From Protaetiibacter sp. SSC-01 (GTDB lineage Bacteria; Actinomycetota; Actinomycetes; Actinomycetales; Microbacteriaceae), in the NCBI RefSeq assembly GCF_014483895.1, contig NZ_CP059987.1, forward strand, positions 1,116,001-1,180,000: DNA of 64,000 bases. The letters are read 5' to 3'. This document shows positions 15,573 to 25,216 of this stretch, piece by piece. The stretch's first letter is position 1. Every line of letters begins with the position of its first letter. The position numbers were made by a program, and so were the translations under genes. The notes under the pieces were generated by a model. It was given only the letters and a program-made list of their open reading frames with translations. It was not told the origin of the DNA and searched no databases.

Positions 15573-16842
15573 CGGCTCGGCCGGGCTCAGCCGCCCCGCG
15601 CGCCGCTCGCTCGACGCGGCCGCCCGCGTAGCGCGGCACGAACACGCGCAGGTCGAGCGCGCCCGCGAGGCCGAGCGCGCCCATGACGGCGGCGGCGACG
15701 GGCAGCGACGCGGCGGCCGTCAGCGCGGCGATGAGCACGGGCGCGACGGCTGCGCCAGCATCCGCCGTGAACCGCCACGCGCCGAGGAAGGGACCCGGAT
15801 GCGCGGGGTCGGCGAGGTCGGCCCCGAGCGTCATGAGGATGCCCGCGCCGATCCCGTTCGAGAGCGACAGCAGGCCCGCGACGACCGCGAACCACACGAC
15901 CGCGCCGGGCACGTCGTGCGTGAACGCGAGCAGCAGGTGCGAGACCCCGAGGCCGATCATCGACGGCACGGCCGTCCACAGGCGCCCGAAGCGGTCCATG
16001 ATCCAGCCGCCCGCATAGAAGAGCGCGACGTCGAGGCCCGCCGCGGCGCCGATGATGATCGCGGTCGTCACCTCGTCGACGCCGATCGAGAGCGCCCACA
16101 GCGGCAGGATGACGTTGCGGCTCGCGCGCAGCGCCGCCACGAGCGCGGCGCCGAGGCCCAGCGTGCCGAGCACACGGCGGTTGTCGGCGATCGTGCGGAA
16201 CAGGCCCTTCTGCTCGCCGGCTGCCTCGCGAGCCGCGGGTCCCGGGCGGGTCGTGACGACATCCGCCGGGTCGTGAAGCACGAGCAGCACGATGATCGCG
16301 GCGACGCACGCGGCGAGGTGGATCCAGAACGCGTTCGCCGCGATGCCGGTCGCCTGGATGACACCCGCGGTCGCGAAGGGGCCGATGAGATAGCCGAGGC
16401 GGAACGTTCCGCCGAGCGTCGAGAGGGCGCGGGCGCGGTAGACGGGCGGCACGAAGCTCGTCATGAACGCGTGCCGCGCGAGGCCGAACGCGGCCGTCGC
16501 GACGCCGATCACGAGGATGCCGATGCCCAGCACCCACGGGTTCGGCGCGGCGAAGGCGATCGCGACACCGGCGATCGACAGCACGGATGCGCCGATCATC
16601 GCCGTGCGCTCGCCGATGCGCGCGACGAGCGCGCCCGCGGGGAGGTCGCCGAGCAGCTCGCCGATCACGATCATCGCCGCGATGAGACCCGCACCCGAGA
16701 GCCCCGCCCCGAGGTCGTGCGCGACGACGGGGATGATCGGCAGGATGGCGCCCTCGCCGATCGAGAAGAGGATGGTGGGCAGGAACGCCGCGACGACGAC
16801 CTGCCGCCACGGGAAGCGATCTGGGGGAGCGGCATCCGTCAT
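15565..16842 (-). CDS. MFS transporter
   Basis: A 425-residue major facilitator with about 12 hydrophobic segments. The N-terminal half has LGAGLSGAGLIAAMIVIGELLGDLPAGALVARIGERTAMIGASVLS (A-like loop), and the second half repeats the pattern (IMDRFGRLWTAVPSMIGLG). It is most similar in layout to drug:H+ antiporters (DHA1/YajR-type). The substrate cannot be told. ATG 16842 gives a short N-terminus before the first helix. The upstream neighbour is the paralogous lipoprotein gene on the same strand. Confidence 0.87.
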   Translation of the reverse strand: MTDAAPPDRFPWRQVVVAAFLPTILFSIGEGAILPIIPVVAHDLGAGLSGAGLIAAMIVIGELLGDLPAGALVARIGERTAMIGASVLSIAGVAIAFAAPNPWVLGIGILVIGVATAAFGLARHAFMTSFVPPVYRARALSTLGGTFRLGYLIGPFATAGVIQATGIAANAFWIHLAACVAAIIVLLVLHDPADVVTTRPGPAAREAAGEQKGLFRTIADNRRVLGTLGLGAALVAALRASRNVILPLWALSIGVDEVTTAIIIGAAAGLDVALFYAGGWIMDRFGRLWTAVPSMIGLGVSHLLLAFTHDVPGAVVWFAVVAGLLSLSNGIGAGILMTLGADLADPAHPGPFLGAWRFTADAGAAVAPVLIAALTAAASLPVAAAVMGALGLAGALDLRVFVPRYAGGRVERAARGAAEPGRAAS

Positions 16843-16906
16843 GGGCGATTCCACGTTACGCCCCTGTCGCGGTGAACACCGCGACGGCGCCGCTCCCGGC
16901 ACGCGC

Positions 16907-18523
16907 TTACGTGAGGCACACCTCGTCGAGCGGCTCGGGGTGGATCTCGACGCGGCTGTGGGTGGGGGAGCGCTCCGAGTTGACCTCGTCGGTCCAGAGG
17001 CGGAACGGCGGCTCGCCCGGCGCGGGCTCCTCGACCTCCTCGTAGAGCAGGATGGCGCGTTCGCCGCCCGGGGGCGAGTCGAGCCGCGCGGGCGTCATGG
17101 GCAGCGTGAAGCCGTGACTCGCGACGGGGCTCGTCACGAGCACCGTCACCTCCCACTCGTCGTTGAACACCCCGCACACACGACCGCTCCACACCGAGCT
17201 CGTGCCGACGGGGCCGAGCACGGTGTCGACGATGTAGTCGTACGAGACGCCCTCGAACCGCCAGCCGGGCGCGTTGAACTGCAGCAGGGCGCTGTGCCCG
17301 CCGAGGGGCGTCGTGGTCGTGAGGATGCCCAGGTACGACGGCTTGCCGCGCGCCGTGAAGTCGAACGTCGTGCGGCCGACGCCCGAGTCGGGCGTGATCC
17401 TGCTCGACATGCCGCCCGCCTCGAGCGGCGCATCCGCGATCACCTCGCCCGTCGCGACCTCGACGACCCACGCGTCGAACGGCGTGGTGTCGCCCTCCGC
17501 GAGCTCGTGCACGCCGTGCGTGTCGACCTGGATGCGCACGCACAGCCCGCCCTCCTCGCGCAGCTTCTGGGCGCGCTCGACCGCGCCCTCGACGACGTCC
17601 TCGTAGGCGCTGAAGGCGAGCACGGCCGCGGCGACCGCCTCGTCCGCATCCATCCCCTCCGGCAGCTCGACGGCGCGGAACTCGCCGCGCGTCTCGGTGA
17701 TCGACTGCTCGGGGTCCCACGCGTTCACCTCGACCGCGACCTCGATGTGCCGTCGTGCCGTCGTCGTGCCGCCGCTCCCCGTCGAGGAGTCGAGCGTCGC
17801 GCGCACGCCCCGCAGGTCGACCGTGCCGTCGGGCCGACGCTCGAAGCGGCCCTCGAACCGCATCCGGATCTCCGTCGTCTCGCCGTTCCTCGTGACCGTC
17901 TGCACGCGATCGACCTCGAACTCGCCCGAGACCTCGGCGCCCTTCTCGCACACGGTCTTGCGCGTCGTGGCCTCGACGCTCTCGCGCGCGCCGTCGGTCG
18001 CGGGGTCGCCGACCGTCTCGACGGTGCCGAGCGTCGTCGTCTCGACCTGCTGCTCGATGCGCCCGGATGCGGTGGTCGTGCGCGTCGCGGGCCTCCCGCC
18101 GATCTCGCGGTCCGACACCTCCTGGCTCTGCGTCACGATCGGCCGGTCGAGGCCGGGCACGCCGGCGCGTCCGAGGGCGCTCGACTGCACCGCAATGGCC
18201 GGCGCGGCGCCCGGCGCGGGGGCCTTCGCGGCCGTCGGCTCGTCGAAGACCGCCGCGCGCAGCTCACGGTCGGCGCCTGCTGCGGCGTCCTCGGCGCGCA
18301 CCACGGCATCCGCGATCCGCTCGCCGAGCGTCTGCTCGAGCAGCTCGTGGTCGGGCCCGGGGTCGACGCCGAGCACCTCGGCGAGCACGATGCCGTCGGT
18401 CGACGGCCACGGCTCGCCGTCCGGCTCGGGCGCGGGGGAACCCGGAGTGCACGCCGCGAGCGACGCGACGAGGCAGAGGGAGAGGACGACGGATGCGGTG
18501 GAGGCCGCTCGGGTCGGGCGCAT
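16907..18523 (-). CDS. Large secreted lipoprotein, paralogue of 7627-9204
   Basis: A 538-residue predicted lipoprotein: signal peptide with lipobox VASLAAC, then a Pro-rich linker. The mature protein shares the EVLGVDPGPDHELLEQTLGERIADAV start with the paralogue's EVLGLDAGPDADALE. Both have a Thr/Val-rich beta region, CVRIQVDTHGVHELAEGDTTPFDA, an Ig-like stretch (GRTTFDFTARGKPSYLGI), APGWRFEGVSY, and the terminal PPFRLWTDEVN...VEIHPEPLDE. The shared architecture implies duplication and a surface role. The function is not recognised. It diverges from prfB. Confidence 0.8.
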   Translation of the reverse strand: MRPTRAASTASVVLSLCLVASLAACTPGSPAPEPDGEPWPSTDGIVLAEVLGVDPGPDHELLEQTLGERIADAVVRAEDAAAGADRELRAAVFDEPTAAKAPAPGAAPAIAVQSSALGRAGVPGLDRPIVTQSQEVSDREIGGRPATRTTTASGRIEQQVETTTLGTVETVGDPATDGARESVEATTRKTVCEKGAEVSGEFEVDRVQTVTRNGETTEIRMRFEGRFERRPDGTVDLRGVRATLDSSTGSGGTTTARRHIEVAVEVNAWDPEQSITETRGEFRAVELPEGMDADEAVAAAVLAFSAYEDVVEGAVERAQKLREEGGLCVRIQVDTHGVHELAEGDTTPFDAWVVEVATGEVIADAPLEAGGMSSRITPDSGVGRTTFDFTARGKPSYLGILTTTTPLGGHSALLQFNAPGWRFEGVSYDYIVDTVLGPVGTSSVWSGRVCGVFNDEWEVTVLVTSPVASHGFTLPMTPARLDSPPGGERAILLYEEVEEPAPGEPPFRLWTDEVNSERSPTHSRVEIHPEPLDEVCLT

Positions 18524-18626
18524 GCCCGAGAGCCTCGCGAGCCCGCCGTCCCGGAACCCAGAGACGCGTGTCCTCGAAATCATCGTCAGCGTCCGCACGG
18601 CCGCGCATCGCTAGGCTGGGTGGGCC

Positions 18627-19736
18627 ATGCTCGATGATCTCCCCGGCCAGCTCGCCGCCCTCCGCAGCACCTTCGACGACATCCGCGCAGTCGTGGGGGT
18701 GGAGCGACTCGAGAAGGAGATCGCCGAGCTCTCCGAGAAGGCGGGCGCGCCCGACCTGTGGGACGACCCCGAGGCCGCGCAGAAGGTCACGAGCTCTCTC
18801 AGCCACCGCCAGTCCGAGCTCGCCCGCGTGACCGCGGTGCAGCGCCGCCTCGACGACCTCGACGTGCTCGTCGAGATGGCGCGCGAGATGGACGACGCCG
18901 ACACGGCGGCCGAGGCGGAGGCCGAGTTCGAGTCGCTCAAGAAGACCGTCGCCGACCTCGAGGTGCAAACGCTCCTCGACGGCGAGTACGACGCCCGCTC
19001 GGCCGTCGTCACCATCCGCTCGGGCGCCGGCGGCGACGACGCCACCGACTTCGCCGAGATGCTCATGCGCATGTACCTGCGCTGGGCGGAGCGCCACGGC
19101 TACCCCGTCAAGGTCATGGACACCTCCTACGCCGAGGGCGCGGGCATCAAGTCGGCCACCTTCGAGGTCGACGCTCCCTACGCCTACGGCACCCTCTCGG
19201 TCGAGGCGGGCACGCACCGCCTCGCCCGCATCAGCCCCTTCGGATCTGCCGACAAGCGCCAGACGAGCTTCGCGGCCGTCGAGGTCATCCCCGTCATGGA
19301 GGAGGCGCAGGAGGTCGACATCCCCGAGAGCGACATCCGCGTCGACGTGTTCCGCTCCTCGGGCCCCGGCGGCCAGAGCGTCAACACGACCGACTCGGCC
19401 GTGCGCATCACCCACCTTCCGACGGGCCTCGTCGTGTCGATGCAGAACGAGAAGTCGCAGATCCAGAACCGCGCGGCCGCCATGCGCGTTCTGCAGACGC
19501 GACTGCTGCTGCTCGAGAAGGAGAAGGAGGCCGCCAAGAAGAAGGAGCTCGCGGGCGTCATCACCGCGAGCTGGGGCGACCAGATGCGCTCCTACTTCCT
19601 CTACGGGCAGCAGCTCGTGAAGGACCTCCGCACGGGCTTCGAGTCGGGCAACCCGGCGACCGTCTTCGACGGCGACCTCGACGGCTTCATCGCGGCCGGC
19701 ATCCGCTGGCGCAAGTCGTCGCACGACGAGGACTGA
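18627..19736 (+). CDS. prfB: Peptide chain release factor 2
   Basis: Recognises UGA and UAA stop codons and triggers peptidyl-tRNA hydrolysis. The 369-residue protein has a helical N-terminal domain, the RF2-specific SPF tripeptide ([15 protein letters not shown]) and the catalytic GGQ loop ([20 protein letters not shown]). The frame is continuous, with no internal TGA and no programmed +1 frameshift as in many other bacteria. A TAGGCT -10 box lies 9 nt before the ATG. Confidence 0.96.
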   Translation: MLDDLPGQLAALRSTFDDIRAVVGVERLEKEIAELSEKAGAPDLWDDPEAAQKVTSSLSHRQSELARVTAVQRRLDDLDVLVEMAREMDDADTAAEAEAEFESLKKTVADLEVQTLLDGEYDARSAVVTIRSGAGGDDATDFAEMLMRMYLRWAERHGYPVKVMDTSYAEGAGIKSATFEVDAPYAYGTLSVEAGTHRLARISPFGSADKRQTSFAAVEVIPVMEEAQEVDIPESDIRVDVFRSSGPGGQSVNTTDSAVRITHLPTGLVVSMQNEKSQIQNRAAAMRVLQTRLLLLEKEKEAAKKKELAGVITASWGDQMRSYFLYGQQLVKDLRTGFESGNPATVFDGDLDGFIAAGIRWRKSSHDED

Positions 19737-19834
19737 CCCGGGACGGCTGCCTCCGCCGACGTCCCGAGACGCGGGACGGATGAGGGACCGGGCTCCCTGC
19801 CGACGGGACGCACCCCGTTCCTAGCGTCGGGGGC

Positions 19835-21262
19835 ATGACGAATCCCACCACCACCCCCGCGCGCACCACCCCCGCCCCCACCACCACCGCGCGCCGCCGG
19901 ACGCGGCGCACCCCCGTCGCGGCCCTCGCATCCGGGCTGGCCGCATCCGGCCTGGTCGCGAGCGCCGTGCTCGCCCCGATCGCGGCATCCGCCGACCCCG
20001 GCGACGACACGACCGCACCCATCTCGACCGTGCACCGCGGCACGCCGCCGGCCTCCGGCTGGTACACGAGCGCATCGGTGCCCGCGCGCATCACCGCCTC
20101 CGACGCGGGCGCGGGCGTCGCGTCGATCAGCTACGCGATCAACGGCGGCGCACCCGTCACGGTCGCGCGTGACGACGTGAGCATCGCGCTCGTCGACGAG
20201 GGCACGACGACCCTCACCGTGTGGGCGACGGATGCGGCGGGCAACGTCGAGGAGCCGCACGACTCGGTCTTCCGCATCGACCGCAGCGCCCCGACCGTCG
20301 AGGTCGTCGCGCCGACGCTCGTCGAGCGGGGAGCCGCCGTGCTGTTCCAGTACCTGTGCGCCGACGCCGCCTCGTACGTCGTCTCGTGCTCCGCGCCGAT
20401 CGCGGCGGGCACCCCGCTGCCGACCGACGAGCTCGGCGAGCACACGATCGACGTCACGGCGACGGATGCGGCGGGCTTCACCACGACCACGACCCACCGC
20501 TACCTCGTCGCCCCCGACCTCACGGCGCCCGAGGTGTCGCTCGCGATCGCCCCGACGCCCGCGAACGGCTGGCACACGATGCCCCTCGGCATCGGGATCG
20601 TCGCGAGCGACGCATCCGGCATCGCGTCTCGACACTGGTGGACGGATGGCGCGGTCTCGATGAACGGCGACGTCACGCGGGAGGAGGAGGACGCGGTCTT
20701 CACGCTCGACTTCGACGGCGTCACCGACATCTCCTTCTGGGCGTACGACGTGCACGGCAACCGCTCGGACGGGCGTCACCGCGTGCAGCTCGACACCGTC
20801 GCCCCGACCGTCGCCGTGGGCGGGGCGCTCCCCGAGCTCGCCGCGCCGGCGACCCCGAGCTACCGCCAGGGCGAGGTCGCCACGATCCGCGCCGTCTGCG
20901 ACGACGTCACCTCGGGCGTCGCTGAGTGCGGCATCCTCGAGTCGCCCTCGGGCGTCGTGCCGACGGGCGCCCTCGGCGACCACAGCCTCACCCTCTACGC
21001 GGTCGACGTCGCGGGCCACCGCACCGAGCTCGCCTACGACTACCGTGTCGTCGCCGCACCGGCCGGGGGCGGGGCCACGGCGGGCGGCCAGGCGGGCGGC
21101 CAGACCCGCGGCCAGACGGGCGGCCAGGCGGGCGGCCAGACCGGCGAGCTCGCCGCGACGGGTGCCGACCCCGGCGGCCTCGCGGGGCTCGTGATGCTCG
21201 GCGGCCTGCTCATGGGCGCCGGCGTCGCGGCCCTCGGACTCCGGCGGATCGCCACGAGCTGA
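19835..21262 (+). CDS. Secreted Ig-like-domain protein with LAxTG sorting signal
   Basis: A 475-residue cell-wall protein. The N-terminus has a twin-Arg/Lys-rich region (TARRRTRRTP) and a hydrophobic signal segment ending IAASADPG. Three to four Ig-like/bacterial surface repeats follow, each with a D(A/V)AGN/H...E motif (ATDAAGNVEEP, ATDAAGFTTTT, VDVAGHRTELA). Then come a GGQ(A/T)GGQT repeat linker and the sorting signal LAATG at 439-443 with a hydrophobic helix and RR tail. LAxTG is the class E sortase signal in actinobacteria; no sortase lies in this window. TAGCGT at 19822-19827 may drive it with almost no leader. Confidence 0.85.
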   Translation: MTNPTTTPARTTPAPTTTARRRTRRTPVAALASGLAASGLVASAVLAPIAASADPGDDTTAPISTVHRGTPPASGWYTSASVPARITASDAGAGVASISYAINGGAPVTVARDDVSIALVDEGTTTLTVWATDAAGNVEEPHDSVFRIDRSAPTVEVVAPTLVERGAAVLFQYLCADAASYVVSCSAPIAAGTPLPTDELGEHTIDVTATDAAGFTTTTTHRYLVAPDLTAPEVSLAIAPTPANGWHTMPLGIGIVASDASGIASRHWWTDGAVSMNGDVTREEEDAVFTLDFDGVTDISFWAYDVHGNRSDGRHRVQLDTVAPTVAVGGALPELAAPATPSYRQGEVATIRAVCDDVTSGVAECGILESPSGVVPTGALGDHSLTLYAVDVAGHRTELAYDYRVVAAPAGGGATAGGQAGGQTRGQTGGQAGGQTGELAATGADPGGLAGLVMLGGLLMGAGVAALGLRRIATS

Positions 21263-21316
21263 GCACGCGGTTCCCGGCGGGGGGAGTGTCGCGACCCCCG
21301 TCGGGAAAGCGCGTGC
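21263..21316 (+). terminator. Large hairpin after the surface-protein gene
   Basis: GCACGCG (21263-21269) pairs with CGCGTGC (21310-21316). Inside, CCCGGCGGGGG pairs imperfectly with CCCCCGTCGGG. No long U-tract follows. The right arm ends 1 bp before the TAGGCT -10 box (21318-21323) of ftsE, so terminator and next promoter are packed back to back. Confidence 0.65.
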
Positions 21317-21332
21317 TTAGGCTGGCTCCGCC

Positions 21333-22349
21333 ATGATCCGTTTCGACCAGGTCTCCAAGACCTACCCCGGCACCACGCGTCCTGCCCTCAACAACGTCGA
21401 CCTCGAGGTGCTGAAGGGCGAGTTCGTGTTCCTCGTCGGGGCCTCGGGATCCGGCAAGTCGAGCTTCCTGCGGCTCATCCTCAAGGAGGAGCGGCCCAGC
21501 AAGGGCAAGATCCACGTGCTCGGCAACGACCTCACGACGCTCGCGAACCGCAAGGTGCCGTACTTCCGCCGCAACCTCGGCGTCGTCTTCCAGGACTTCC
21601 GCCTGCTGCCCGCGAAGACCGTCTTCGACAACGTCGCCTTCACGCTGCAGGTGATCGGCAAGTCGAAGGGCTTCATCCAGGAGGCCGTGCCCGACGTGCT
21701 CAAGATGGTGGGACTCGCCGGCAAGTCGAGCCGCTTCCCGCACGAGCTCTCGGGCGGTGAGCAGCAGCGCGTCGCGATCGCGCGCGCCATCGTCAACAAG
21801 CCGGCCATCCTGCTCGCCGACGAGCCCACGGGAAACCTCGACCCCGCCACGAGCGCCGGCATCATGACGCTGCTGTCGACCATCAACGCCAACGGCACGA
21901 CCGTGCTCATGGCGACCCACGACTCGGGCATCGTCGACACGATGAAGCGCCGCGTCATCGAGCTCATCTCGGGTCAGGTCGTACGCGACGAGCGCCAGGG
22001 CGGCTACCAGACGCAGGCGATCCCCGTGCAGGAGTTCCGCGACCAGCTCGAGCGCGAGCAGCTCAAGGTCGCGGGCGCCCCGGCTCCGGATGCGCTGCGC
22101 GCCTCGGTCCCGCCGCCCGCGCCCGCCCCGTCCCCGGCCGCCGCGCCCGCCCCGGCCACAGCGACGGCGCCGCCCGCCTCCGCGTTCGCGCCCGCCGCAT
22201 CCGCTGCGCCCGCGCGTGAGCAGCCGCCGCTCACGGCGTCGTTCTTCGTGCCCAAGCAGCCCGCCGCGTCGACCGAGTCCACGCCGCCCACCACGGCATC
22301 CGCACCACCCGTGCCGCCGCCGCTCGTCGAACCGGGAGGCCAGTCGTGA
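21333..22349 (+). CDS. ftsE: Cell-division ABC ATPase FtsE with long Pro/Ala tail
   Basis: The ATPase of the FtsEX complex, which activates peptidoglycan hydrolases at the septum. The ABC domain (about 1-225) has Walker [10 protein letters not shown], signature [14 protein letters not shown] and Walker [14 protein letters not shown]. At 338 residues it is about 110 longer than typical FtsE. The extra C-terminus (about 245-338) is disordered and rich in Pro and Ala ([20 protein letters not shown]). TAGGCT lies 9 nt before the ATG. It overlaps ftsX (GTGA), so they are translationally coupled. Confidence 0.95.
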   Translation: MIRFDQVSKTYPGTTRPALNNVDLEVLKGEFVFLVGASGSGKSSFLRLILKEERPSKGKIHVLGNDLTTLANRKVPYFRRNLGVVFQDFRLLPAKTVFDNVAFTLQVIGKSKGFIQEAVPDVLKMVGLAGKSSRFPHELSGGEQQRVAIARAIVNKPAILLADEPTGNLDPATSAGIMTLLSTINANGTTVLMATHDSGIVDTMKRRVIELISGQVVRDERQGGYQTQAIPVQEFRDQLEREQLKVAGAPAPDALRASVPPPAPAPSPAAAPAPATATAPPASAFAPAASAAPAREQPPLTASFFVPKQPAASTESTPPTTASAPPVPPPLVEPGGQS

Positions 22350-23254
22350 GGCTCGGGCTCATCCTGTCGGAGGTCGGGCAGGGCTTCCGCCGCAACCTGT
22401 CGATGGTCGTCTCGGTCATCCTCGTGACGTTCATCTCGCTCACGTTCTTCGGCGCCGCGATCCTGCTGCAGATGCAGATCGGCGAGATGAAGGACTACTG
22501 GTACGACCGCGCCGAGGTCACCGTCTACATGTGCATCCCCGCGGTGCCGAGCTGCGAGGGCGCCACGGCGACCCAGGAGCAGATCGATGCCGTCGCGGCG
22601 CAGCTCGACGGGCCCACGCTGTCGGAGTTCGTCGAGAAGTGGACGCTCGAGACGCCCGAGGAGGCGTTCGCGCGGTTCCAGGAGCAGTTCGCGGGCAACG
22701 ACGTTGTCGACCTCGCGACGATCGAGTCGTTCGCGTCCGACTTCCAGATCAAGCTCGTCGATCCGAGCAACTCCGACGTCATCATCGACGCCGTGAGCGG
22801 TATGCCGGGCGTCGACGAGGTCGCCGACCAGCGCGCGCTGTTGCAGCCGATCTTCGACGTCATGAACGCGGCGAGCTACACGGCCGTCGGCATCGCGGCG
22901 CTCATGCTCGTCGCGGCCGTGCTGCTCATCTCGACGACCATCCGGCTGTCGGCGTTCTCGCGCCGCCGCGAGCTCGCCATCATGCGGCTCGTGGGGGCGT
23001 CGAACCGCTTCATCGAGACGCCGTTCATCCTCGAGGGCGTGCTCGCGTCGCTCGTCGGCTCGCTCCTCGCGAGCGGCGCCGTCATCGCGATCGTGCACTT
23101 CTTCGTGGGCGGCTACCTTGCGGAGCGCATCACCGACTACACCTTCATCGGGCTGCCGGAGGCGGTGCTCGTGGCGCCCATCCTCATCGGCGTGGGCGCG
23201 CTGCTCGCCGCCCTCTCGGCGAGCGTCGCCATCCGTCGCTACCTCAAGGCCTGA
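22346..23254 (+). CDS. ftsX: Cell-division membrane protein FtsX
   Basis: The membrane partner of FtsE; it transmits ATPase motion to extracellular cell-wall hydrolase regulators. The 302-residue protein has an N-terminal helix ([22 protein letters not shown]). A large extracellular loop (about residues 45-165; contains [10 protein letters not shown], a possible disulfide) is followed by three C-terminal TM segments with the FtsX-domain motif [31 protein letters not shown]. The start is GTG 22346. Confidence 0.95.
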   Translation: MRLGLILSEVGQGFRRNLSMVVSVILVTFISLTFFGAAILLQMQIGEMKDYWYDRAEVTVYMCIPAVPSCEGATATQEQIDAVAAQLDGPTLSEFVEKWTLETPEEAFARFQEQFAGNDVVDLATIESFASDFQIKLVDPSNSDVIIDAVSGMPGVDEVADQRALLQPIFDVMNAASYTAVGIAALMLVAAVLLISTTIRLSAFSRRRELAIMRLVGASNRFIETPFILEGVLASLVGSLLASGAVIAIVHFFVGGYLAERITDYTFIGLPEAVLVAPILIGVGALLAALSASVAIRRYLKA

Positions 23255-23257
23255 CCC

Positions 23258-23330
23258 TCAAACGCTGCAGCGGTTGGCCGAACGCGGCAGAGATTCCTGC
23301 CGCGCGACGTCGAGGGCTGCAGCGTTTGGT
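23258..23330. repeat. Dispersed palindromic repeat, family B (complete copy)
   Basis: CAAACGCTGCAGCGGTTGG, then GCGGCAG...CTGCCGC (stem-loop at 23285-23302), then GGGCTGCAGCGTTTGG. It is therefore two CTGCAG palindromes flanking a hairpin. It is related to 14463, 52734 and 54014. The element ends directly at the TAGACT -10 box (23331-23336) of smpB. Confidence 0.75.
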
Positions 23331-23391
23331 TAGACTGAACGGCTGCCCGCGGTCGGCGCGGGCACCGGATGCGAACGCAGGGAGGTGCGTC

Positions 23392-23868
23392 ATGCCCCGT
23401 GAGAAGGGGGAGAAGGTCGTCGCGACGAACCGCAAGGCGCGCCACGACTACCTGATCGAGGACACCTACGAGGCCGGCATTGTGCTGTCGGGCACCGAGG
23501 TGAAGTCGCTGCGCGAGGGAAAGGCGTCGCTCGTCGACGGCTACGCCTACATCGACGGCGGCGAGCTGTGGCTCGACGCCGTGCACATCCCCGAGTGGGG
23601 TTCGGGCTCGTGGACGAACCACGCCACCCGCCGCAAGCGCAAGCTCCTGCTGCACAAGGCGCAGATCGTCAAGATCAGCCACCGCACGAAGGAGGGCGGC
23701 TACACGCTCGTGCCGCTCTCGATCTACTTCAAGGACGGCCGCGCCAAGGTCGAGCTCGCGGTCGCGAAGGGCAAGCGCGAGTACGACAAGCGCCAGGCGC
23801 TGCGCGAGCGGCAGGACAGGCGCGAGGCCGACCGCGCCATGGCGAGCCGCCGCCACCTGGGGGAGTAG
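23392..23868 (+). CDS. smpB: SsrA-binding protein SmpB
   Basis: Binds tmRNA and brings it to stalled ribosomes for trans-translation. The 158-residue protein is full length, with [38 protein letters not shown]. It ends in the basic tail [18 protein letters not shown] that probes the empty mRNA channel. A GGGAGG site precedes the ATG; TAGACT 23331-23336 is the likely -10. The tmRNA gene lies 0.8 kb downstream. Confidence 0.97.
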   Translation: MPREKGEKVVATNRKARHDYLIEDTYEAGIVLSGTEVKSLREGKASLVDGYAYIDGGELWLDAVHIPEWGSGSWTNHATRRKRKLLLHKAQIVKISHRTKEGGYTLVPLSIYFKDGRAKVELAVAKGKREYDKRQALRERQDRREADRAMASRRHLGE

Positions 23869-23872
23869 CGGC

Positions 23873-24544
23873 TCAGCTCGCCTCGAAGCGCGCGTCGACC
23901 GAGACCGCGACCTCGATGTCCTCGGGCGTGAAGTCGAAGGATGCGCCGCCCGGCGCGGGCGCTGCGAACGCGGCCGCGCGCATCATGCTCGGTGCGGGGT
24001 TCTCGCCGCCGCCCTGCACGCCGAGCATGCCGGGATCGGCGATCGCCGTGGCCGAGACGTTCGCGAGGCCGATCGCCTGCGCGAACACGCGCGCCTTGTC
24101 GGCCGCGTCGCGCACGGCGCGCGAGCGCACCTCGGTCGTGACGGCCGTGCGCTTCGCCTCGGTGAGCGTCCAGTCGATGCCGTTCACCTGCACGCCGGGC
24201 ACGTTTGCGATCTCGGCGAGCCACTCCGAGAGCGCGTCGAAGTCCTTGAACTTGACCGAGATCGAGATCGCCGCGTGGTGCACGGGCGCGAGCTGCTTGC
24301 CCTCGTTGTTCCAGGGGCGCTGCGCCCACACGCGGATGCGGTCGGACGACCACCACGTGACGGGTCCGGCATCCGCGTCGTGGAGCCGCTTCACGGAGTC
24401 GGTGACGGTCTGCACGGCGGCGCTCGCGGAGGCGAGCACCTCCTCCCGCTTCGCACCGTCGAAGCCGACGGCGAGTCGGACGGTGGCGCGCTCGGCGGGG
24501 TACCACGCGGTGAAGTGCCCCTGAACGGTGATGACGGTGCTCAT
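23873..24544 (-). CDS. SIMPL-domain (DUF541) protein
   Basis: A 223-residue SIMPL-domain protein of unknown biochemical role. It shows VITVQGHFTAWYPAERATVRLAVGFDGAKREEVLASASAAV, a helix with AVTTEVRSRAVRDAADKARVFAQAIGL, and PEDIEVAVSVDARFE at the end, as in the family. Many SIMPL proteins are secreted, but no signal peptide is seen, so this one is predicted cytoplasmic. ATG 24544 was chosen over an upstream ATG at 24583 because it begins the conserved strand. It sits between smpB and ssrA on the opposite strand. Confidence 0.8.
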   Translation of the reverse strand: MSTVITVQGHFTAWYPAERATVRLAVGFDGAKREEVLASASAAVQTVTDSVKRLHDADAGPVTWWSSDRIRVWAQRPWNNEGKQLAPVHHAAISISVKFKDFDALSEWLAEIANVPGVQVNGIDWTLTEAKRTAVTTEVRSRAVRDAADKARVFAQAIGLANVSATAIADPGMLGVQGGGENPAPSMMRAAAFAAPAPGGASFDFTPEDIEVAVSVDARFEAS

Positions 24545-24577
24545 CGCCTCATCCTGCCAGGGTGGGGTCGGCTCGGC

Positions 24578-24608
24578 TATCATGAAGGGCTGCGCCGGAA
24601 TCCGGCGC
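24578..24608 (+). promoter_or_regulatory. Probable ssrA promoter region with small hairpin
   Basis: TATCAT (24578-24583) is a good -10 hexamer about 90 nt before mature tmRNA. A perfect stem GCGCCGG-AAT-CCGGCGC (24592-24608) would lie at the very 5' end of the precursor. The precursor leader must be removed by RNase P at 24675. Confidence 0.5.
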
Positions 24609-24674
24609 GGTTTGGAAACTCCACAGCGCGTGATGACGGCCCACCTCTCAGGGACGAGCTCCCGAGGTGAGCAT

Positions 24675-25044
24675 GGGGATGATCGGTTTCGACATCGCCT
24701 GTGAAACTGCGAGAAGCGGGCCGAGGATGCAGGGTTATCTCGTTAACGATCTCTGCAAACCATAGGTGCCAACGTTAAGCGCACCGACGTCGCTCTCGCT
24801 GCCTAAGCAGAGTTGAACGTCCGTCAGACCGGACTCGCCCTCGATCCGGCTCCTGGCGTCATCTAGAGGGCTTGCTGCGCGGCTGAGTTCCAGGGTCGCG
24901 CGGGACTTTCACTGGGGCTGGGCTCGTCGACCTAGGTGTTCGTGACAAAGGTCGGAGCCGAGTAGAACGTTCTCACGGACTGCGCCCGGAGAAGGCGCAG
25001 GATCTCAGCGATGGACGGGGGTTCAATTCCCCCCATCTCCACCA
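24675..25044 (+). ncRNA. ssrA: tmRNA (transfer-messenger RNA)
   Basis: Rescues ribosomes stalled on broken mRNA and tags the nascent peptide for proteolysis. The 5' end GGGGATG (24675-24681) pairs with CATCTCC near the 3' end (one G-U). The T-arm GGGGGTTCAATTCCCCC and an encoded CCA (25042-25044) complete the tRNA-like domain. The tag reading frame starts at GCC 24768 and ends TAA 24804-24806, encoding ANVKRTDVALAA, with the ALAA end recognised by ClpXP/Tsp-type proteases. The length of 370 nt is usual. Confidence 0.97.
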
Positions 25045-25216
25045 TCATCGGTCGTCATCACGCGCTGTGCGAGCCCCTCGTCGACGGCCTCCGCGGCCCA
25101 CCCTGGTCTTGCGTTCTGGGGTCGGTTGCCGGTGTCGCTTCGGCATCCGCGGGAACACACTGGTGCTCCGGCCGGGTCCTCGCCCGGTCGGCACCTTCCC
25201 CGGATGGAGTCCTCAC

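Noticed and set aside
18627-19736. Programmed +1 frameshift in prfB
   Set aside because: The reading frame is continuous from ATG to stop, with no internal TGA and no CTTTGA-type slippery site near codon 25.
23873-24583. SIMPL-domain gene starting at 24583
   Set aside because: Adds 13 residues that overlap the likely ssrA -10 box and precede the conserved first strand.
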